This document shows positions 6,616 to 10,557 of a DNA stretch of 10,557 bases, in pieces. Both the position numbers and the translations under genes were made by a program. The notes below the pieces were generated by a model that was not told where the DNA came from, did no database searches, and was given only the letters and a program-made list of their open reading frames with translations. This DNA is from Myxococcales bacterium (GTDB taxonomy: Bacteria; Myxococcota_C; UBA6777). Location of the stretch: contig JALTMC010000654.1 of NCBI GenBank assembly GCA_027005175.1, forward strand, positions 2,007 through 12,563, in the 5' to 3' direction. The first letter of the stretch is position 1, and each line of letters starts with the position of its first letter.

Positions 6616-6775
6616 CCTTTTCCAAATGGGAACTTATCGTTCCCGGCATTGTCCCAACATCGACCTCAGCAGGGCATTTTGCAACCAAGGGTATACAAAG
6701 CTGTTGAGTTCGCAGTATATTGTGTGATGTCTGTTGTAAGACACCACTGTTTGGCAACCATTGAAGCTCATTTAC

Positions 6776-6781
6776 GGAGAG
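6776..6781 (+). promoter_or_regulatory. ribosome binding site for the AgmX-like gene
   Basis: GGAGAG ends five bases before the ATG at 6787. It supports that start over the open frame's earlier in-frame ATG at 6556, which lies inside the divergent promoter region. Confidence 0.6.
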
Positions 6782-6786
6782 AGAAT

Positions 6787-7710
6787 ATGAAGCTCTCCAA
6801 CCCTTCCACACAAAGAGACGAACCTCTTGTCTCTGTTCAGCCTTATGATGCTCCTGAGATACAGGTGACGCCCGCGCACTTGCGCGAGTCCTCCAACTTT
6901 GACTCCGAGGCCTGGTTCGCCACCCCTGAGCTGCGTGAATCGTCCAACGGCATGCTTTTGGAGATATCTGTATCGTGGGAAGGTGCACTACTGGATATCG
7001 CTCATTACCGATCTCCACGTCGCTTAACATTTGGCCCTGATCCCCGGGCCGACTTCTGCTATGCCTTGGCTTCATCTCTTGAGCACCCTTCCAAGATCTC
7101 ACTGTTCCCGCTCATCGAACCCTCCAAAGGTGGCGGCTACCTACTTTGCTTTGACCCCGATATGGATGGGGTCATTGAAGAGAACGGCGAACAACACAAA
7201 CTTCTTGACCTTGTCAAAGCAGGAAGAGCACATTCCTTTGATCGCACTGGCCTTTGCTACTATCCATTGCAGCCCGGTGCCCTCGTACAATTGGTTTGCA
7301 CAGAAAGTATCCAAATCCGAATTCGCTTTGTCACAGCACCACCCATTTCCAAAACGTGGTTCCGTTACATGGATACTCATGCTCCTGTCTTATCATTTTC
7401 GATCTTTATCCACCTGCTCATGACATTCCTCACAATATTATCCCTTGCCTCCCCCCCCAAAACGACCGCTACACAAAAAGTAGCGTTGCCAAACCAACAA
7501 GCAGCCACAAATCCCTCTGTGAAGCCTCTCTCTGCAACAAAGCAGGTGCCACCCTCCCTAAAACAGATGCGCTCCTATCTACTCCCCGAAGGAAAAGTCC
7601 AACACCAACTGGTACGACTCTGCCCCCTACCTACCGTCTCAAATACCAAAAAAAGAACCAAACCCAAGCCCAACTCTTCCTCCTGTATACACCGCCAAAA
7701 CCGAAATTAA
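6787..7710 (+). CDS. one-helix membrane protein resembling the N-terminal half of AgmX-type proteins, apparently lacking the C-terminal domain
   Basis: The 307-residue product begins with a low-complexity acidic region containing LRESSN twice (32-37 and 49-54). A probable beta-rich cytoplasmic domain follows from about 56 to 185 (SVSWEGALLDIAHYRSPRRLTFGPD, then SFDRTGLCYYPLQPGALVQLV, then IRIRFVTAPP). One transmembrane helix lies at about 201-221, followed by a Pro/Lys/Thr-rich tail. From memory this order matches the first half of myxobacterial 'AgmX/PglI C-terminal domain-containing' proteins, which end in a TonB-like periplasmic domain. That domain is not visible here in any frame. A run of eight C (7451-7458, residues 222-224) follows the helix. 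A second frame (codons starting at positions divisible by three) stays open to 7973 and contains PPKPKLNGPLLTGEADSHPVNPP. A -1 frameshift, sequencing error or decayed gene is therefore possible. The start at 6787 has GGAGAG upstream. Confidence 0.7.
   Translation: MKLSNPSTQRDEPLVSVQPYDAPEIQVTPAHLRESSNFDSEAWFATPELRESSNGMLLEISVSWEGALLDIAHYRSPRRLTFGPDPRADFCYALASSLEHPSKISLFPLIEPSKGGGYLLCFDPDMDGVIEENGEQHKLLDLVKAGRAHSFDRTGLCYYPLQPGALVQLVCTESIQIRIRFVTAPPISKTWFRYMDTHAPVLSFSIFIHLLMTFLTILSLASPPKTTATQKVALPNQQAATNPSVKPLSATKQVPPSLKQMRSYLLPEGKVQHQLVRLCPLPTVSNTKKRTKPKPNSSSCIHRQNRN
7451..7458 (+). repeat. homopolymer C8 inside the AgmX-like gene
   Basis: Eight consecutive C lie just after the transmembrane-helix codons. 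A further T8 run lies downstream at 7788-7795, inside the alternative open frame. Such runs are prone to slippage during replication, translation or sequencing. One additional C here would join the membrane-protein frame to the alternative frame that stays open to 7973. Confidence 0.9.
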
Positions 7711-7834
7711 ACGGACCGCTGCTGACGGGAGAAGCAGATTCTCACCCTGTGAATCCACCGTCGAAACAAGGACACAGAGAGGCGTCGTTTTTTTTGCCTC
7801 AAGAGCCGATCATAGCTGTATCTACCGTAGAAAT

Positions 7835-7887
7835 GGAGGAAGAGAAAAGGAAGAAAGGAAAGTGTAGGAGAGAGAGGAGGAAGAAGA
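7835..7887. repeat. polypurine/polypyrimidine tract
   Basis: Fifty-three bases of the + strand are purine apart from two T (7863 and 7865). The tract sits between the ends of the convergent AgmX-like and FHA genes, immediately past the FHA stop codon. I find no intrinsic terminator for either gene in 7711-7888. The significance of the tract is unknown. Confidence 0.7.
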
Positions 7888-7888
7888 A

Positions 7889-8572
7889 TCAGACGGGTGT
7901 GGGGGGACTCTGGTGCCCAGGATCAGAGATGAAGACCATGTTGTTTTGTGCCATCACAAGCCAACCACCTTGAATTCCAATATAGTGGTATGGAGCACCG
8001 CCAGCGACAGAGACTTCCTGCCACGATCCTCGGGGTCCCTGGCCGGGTCCGGGTCCACTCATACCTGGGCGTGGGCCTGCCATCGGTGGACCACCTGGAG
8101 GTGGCTGTTGGGGGCGTGGGCCTGCCATCGGTGGACCACCTGGCGGTGGTGCAGGAGGCATCGGACCTGGACGAGCCATTCCAGGAGGGGGTCCCCCTGG
8201 CCCTGGAGGCATTGGGCGTGGTGGAGCAGTGCCTGGCCCCGGAGGCATCGGAGGAGGAGCCCCCATCCCTGCGTCAGCGTTTGCACCCTCTTCAATTTCA
8301 AGAACAAAATCACCAATAAAAACTTTGTCCGTGCTTTTGATCACTTGCGGAGAAGCGATCTTATGACCATTGACGTAAGTTCCATTGGTGCTTTTCAAAT
8401 CGACGACAATAAACTTGCCCTCTTTGAAAACAATCTTAGAGTGTCGCTTGGACACATTGCCTTTGGGCAGAACAATATCATTGCCTTGAACCCGCCCGAC
8501 GGTGATCTCAGACTTGTTGAACTGCAAGCGCTGAGTTTTGCCACCCTTTTCCTGAACAATAACTGTAAACAT
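7889..8572 (-). CDS. FHA-domain protein with Pro/Gly-rich tail
   Basis: The 227-residue product has an N-terminal forkhead-associated domain (about 1-95), a phosphothreonine-peptide reader. Its conserved positions are all present: G26-R27 with N31-D32, S41-K-R43-H44, and the S61-T-N63-G64-TYVNG loop. A Pro/Gly/Met-rich linker follows (about 103-185), which includes two copies of a 15-residue unit PPPGGPPMAGPRPxx. The C-terminal segment (about 186-227, from SWQEVSVAGGAPYHY to the end) is not low-complexity and may be a small fold; I do not recognise it. There is no signal peptide or membrane helix, so it is probably cytoplasmic, signalling with a Ser/Thr kinase pathway (inference from the family). 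The ATG at 8572 has only a close, weak GAGAGG. It starts 18 bases after the small membrane protein gene and is likely co-transcribed with it and uvrB. Confidence 0.92.
   Translation of the reverse strand: MFTVIVQEKGGKTQRLQFNKSEITVGRVQGNDIVLPKGNVSKRHSKIVFKEGKFIVVDLKSTNGTYVNGHKIASPQVIKSTDKVFIGDFVLEIEEGANADAGMGAPPPMPPGPGTAPPRPMPPGPGGPPPGMARPGPMPPAPPPGGPPMAGPRPQQPPPGGPPMAGPRPGMSGPGPGQGPRGSWQEVSVAGGAPYHYIGIQGGWLVMAQNNMVFISDPGHQSPPTPV
8067..8149. repeat. two-copy 45-nt-period repeat in the FHA gene linker
   Basis: The 38-base blocks at 8067-8104 and 8112-8149 differ at one base. They are offset by 45 bases, so the frame is kept and a 15-residue Pro/Gly-rich unit is duplicated. Near-identity at DNA level indicates a recent duplication. 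Confidence 0.85.
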
Positions 8573-8590
8573 GGGCCTCTCGTTATCTTT

Positions 8591-8785
8591 TTAAAGTCGC
8601 TGTTTTATGGTTGAAGTGACCAACCTCTCCACCATGCGACGAGCGTCCCAACGCTCTTGGTATTGAATATAAAATTCAACGTGATAATAAGCACACATAG
8701 CCACGGTGACAATAGCAAAAGACAACAAAAGAAGCAAGGTTTTTGTCGTCACCGATTTCCCATCAGAGCGAGGGGGATGAAACAC
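8591..8785 (-). CDS. small one-helix membrane protein, unknown
   Basis: The 64-residue open frame starts at a GTG (8785) and overlaps the last 23 bases of uvrB in another frame. It predicts a short polar N-terminus, one hydrophobic helix at about 16-35 ([15 protein letters not shown]), and an amphipathic charged C-terminal part ([15 protein letters not shown]) ending at residue 64. I do not recognise a family. It is supported by filling the 190-base gap between uvrB and the FHA gene, by a plausible membrane topology, and by overlap consistent with translational coupling. The ribosome binding site (GACAGG region) is weak, and another start is possible. Confidence 0.5.
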   Translation of the reverse strand: MFHPPRSDGKSVTTKTLLLLLSFAIVTVAMCAYYHVEFYIQYQERWDARRMVERLVTSTIKQRL

Positions 8786-10557
8786 CTGTCTTATTCATGG
8801 GTTCACTCTCTGTCAGCAAGAACTCCAATTGCCGCAACGTCGCGATCCGGTCTCGAAGTTCAGCAGCTTCCTCAAACTCAAGCTTGGATGCGGCCACAAG
8901 CATATCGGTCTCCAGTTGATTGATCTCCGCCTTGATCTGAGCCGGGGTTTGATACATCGCAAGCTCTTCTGCGGCCCAAAGCTCCTCCACAGGTTTGGCC
9001 TCCTCGTCGCCCGTCGCACTCCAGGCTGCATCCAGCGTTCGCAATGGCTTTTTAATACTTTGAGGGACAATGTTGTGCTCCTCATTGTATGCCATCTGCA
9101 AAGCACGTTGTTTTTGAGTCACACGAACGCAGGTTTGAATCGCTTCGGTTATTCGATCGGCATACAATACAACTTCGCCACGTTCATGACGCGCGGCACG
9201 ACCTGCTGTTTGTAACAACGCGCTCGCTGAGCGCAAAAAACCTTGTTGGTCAGCGTCGAGAATCGCAACCAGAGAGACCTCGGGCAGATCCAAGCCCTCA
9301 CGCAGCAAGTTGACACCGATCAGAACATCAAAACGCCCCTGCCTCAACTGATGAAGCAACTGCACTCGCTCCAACGTATCGATATCCGAATGGAGGTAAC
9401 GCACAGTGATCCCCATCTCCTGATAATATTCGGCGAGCTTCTCAGCCATCCTCTTGGTCAGGGTTGTCACCAACACCCTCTCTTCAGAGGCCACACGTTC
9501 TCGAATCCGATCGAGAAGATCATCAACTTGATTTCCAACGGGGCTAATTTCGATCTTTGGATCAAGCAGTCCTGTTGGACGAATGACCTGCTCAACGACA
9601 ATATCTGTTTGCTCCATTTCATACGTTCCAGGTGTCGCCGACACAAAGATCGATTGTCCAGCAATCTCCCAAAACTCATCAAACTGCAGAGGTCGATTAT
9701 CCAGAGCGGAAGGCAAGCGAAAACCAAAGTTCACAAGGTTGGACTTCCTTGACTGATCCCCCTTATACATCCCTCGGATCTGTGGAATAGAGACATGACT
9801 CTCATCAATCAAAAGTAAAAAATCTTCGGGAAAATAGTTGAGCAAACAAGGAGGAGGCTCCCCAGCCTTCCGACCTGACATATGACGGGAATAATTTTCG
9901 ACACCATGGCAAAATCCAAGCTGCTCTAACATCTCAATATCTGTCAATGTACGCTCTTGAAGGCGCTGAAACTCCAAGAGTTTGTTCTCCGATTTCAATT
10001 CGATCAAGCGTTCCCGAAGCTCATCTTGGATCGCAGAGATCGCACGTTTTCTCTGTTCCAAGCCCGTAACATAGTGGGTGTTTGGGTAAATACCAACACC
10101 ATCGAGTTCTTCCAGAACCTTTCCTCGAAAGGGATCAATCGCACGAATGGACTCGATCTCATCATCCCAAAACTCGATTCGAATCGCTCGCTCATCTTCG
10201 TGCGCAGGAAAGATCTCCACAACGTCGCCACGCACTCGAAATGTGCCGCGATGAAAGTCGATATCATTCCGATCGTACTGCAATTCAACAAAACGTCGTA
10301 AGAGTTCACGGCGAGGGATCGTTTCTCCACACCGCAAATGCACCAACATGTCATGATAGACTTCTGCCGATCCAATGCCATAAATACATGATACAGAAGC
10401 CACAATCAAAACATCTCGACGTTCGAGAAGCGAACGAGTGGCAGCATGCCGCATACGATCGATTTGCTCGTTGATCTTGGCATCCTTCTCAATGAAGGTG
10501 TCACTGGCCGGAACATACGCTTCCGGTTGGTAGTAGTCGTAATACGAGACAAAATAC
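8763..10557 (-). CDS. uvrB: excinuclease ABC subunit UvrB (5' end outside window)
   Basis: UvrB is the damage-verifying helicase-like subunit of nucleotide excision repair; it is loaded by UvrA and recruits UvrC. About 597 residues are visible. The reading frame runs off the right edge. By alignment from memory to the 673-residue E. coli protein, the first 85-90 residues, including the Walker A region, are missing. The visible part opens with the beta-hairpin segment [21 protein letters not shown]. It continues with SCIYGIGS and the Walker B-like [21 protein letters not shown] and ATPGTYE come next, then [19 protein letters not shown], and motif VI as QTAGRAAR. The C-terminal UVR motif, which contacts UvrC, is [25 protein letters not shown]. 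The stop at 8763 overlaps the next small gene. This is the first visible gene of a likely operon with the small membrane protein and the FHA protein. Confidence 0.97.
   Translation of the reverse strand, partial: YFVSYYDYYQPEAYVPASDTFIEKDAKINEQIDRMRHAATRSLLERRDVLIVASVSCIYGIGSAEVYHDMLVHLRCGETIPRRELLRRFVELQYDRNDIDFHRGTFRVRGDVVEIFPAHEDERAIRIEFWDDEIESIRAIDPFRGKVLEELDGVGIYPNTHYVTGLEQRKRAISAIQDELRERLIELKSENKLLEFQRLQERTLTDIEMLEQLGFCHGVENYSRHMSGRKAGEPPPCLLNYFPEDFLLLIDESHVSIPQIRGMYKGDQSRKSNLVNFGFRLPSALDNRPLQFDEFWEIAGQSIFVSATPGTYEMEQTDIVVEQVIRPTGLLDPKIEISPVGNQVDDLLDRIRERVASEERVLVTTLTKRMAEKLAEYYQEMGITVRYLHSDIDTLERVQLLHQLRQGRFDVLIGVNLLREGLDLPEVSLVAILDADQQGFLRSASALLQTAGRAARHERGEVVLYADRITEAIQTCVRVTQKQRALQMAYNEEHNIVPQSIKKPLRTLDAAWSATGDEEAKPVEELWAAEELAMYQTPAQIKAEINQLETDMLVAASKLEFEEAAELRDRIATLRQLEFLLTESEPMNKTGVSSPSL

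Noticed and set aside
6410-7102. Minus-strand open frame of 230 codons
   Set aside because: It spans the divergent promoter region and is antisense to the 5' part of the AgmX-like gene and out of frame with the Cys-rich gene. It has no domain.
7455-7462. Canonical -1 ribosomal slippery heptamer at the C8/A4 run
   Set aside because: The CCCAAAA heptamer is not in the phase needed for the zero frame, so programmed tandem slippage is not supported. Simple homopolymer slippage remains possible.
7254-7973. Open frame of 239 codons overlapping the AgmX-like gene
   Set aside because: Not called as an independent gene. Its first part is a shadow of the membrane protein, it lacks a ribosome binding site, and its end is antisense to the FHA gene. 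Its middle is kept only as a possible frameshift continuation.
7913-8614. Plus-strand open frame of 233 codons antisense to the FHA gene
   Set aside because: The Trp/Arg/His-rich translation is the mirror of the Pro/Gly-rich FHA linker.

Overview
The window reads as an ordinary bacterial chromosome segment of roughly balanced G+C. Housekeeping genes at both ends flank a less conserved middle. The lineage is probably a deltaproteobacterial-type group (Myxococcota, Bradymonadota or relatives). This is inferred from the FHA protein with a Pro/Gly-rich tail, a protein resembling the N-terminal half of AgmX/PglI-type gliding-motility proteins, and a secreted Cys/Arg-rich protein. No single gene fixes the taxonomy. 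I see no phage, transposase, integrase or CRISPR signature.

Left block (1-3546, + strand): a leader with a candidate promoter and a short tandem repeat, then rpmG (bL33, cysteine-free), rpe (ribulose-phosphate 3-epimerase), tRNA-Pro(CGG), mnmG (tRNA wobble-uridine modification) and rpmB (bL28 with a four-cysteine zinc site). The tRNA appears to have its own promoter, overlapping the rpe stop codon. A small hairpin plus T-run lies directly before the mnmG start.

Middle block (3592-6543, - strand): glpX (class II fructose-1,6-bisphosphatase) faces rpmB convergently. Upstream of it is an ECF-type sigma factor gene with its own intrinsic terminator. About 700 bases without a convincing gene follow (5361-6063). 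That stretch carries two families of duplicated hairpin sequences, including a strong terminator for the next gene, which encodes a secreted, very basic protein with 18 cysteines.

Right block: a divergent + strand gene (6787-7710) encodes a one-helix membrane protein like the N-terminal half of AgmX-type proteins. It seems to lack the expected C-terminal domain and may be frameshifted or decayed. It converges on a - strand operon running from beyond the right edge: uvrB (5' end cut off), a small one-helix membrane protein overlapping the uvrB stop, and an FHA-domain protein with a Pro/Gly-rich tail.

Functionally the window combines translation (bL33, bL28, tRNA-Pro, MnmG), central carbon metabolism (Rpe and GlpX both act in sugar-phosphate interconversion), nucleotide excision repair (UvrB), and regulation or envelope genes of unknown role. 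I found no clear multi-gene novel system. The most unusual parts are the Cys/Arg-rich secreted protein with its duplicated hairpin 3' region, and the truncated AgmX-like gene.
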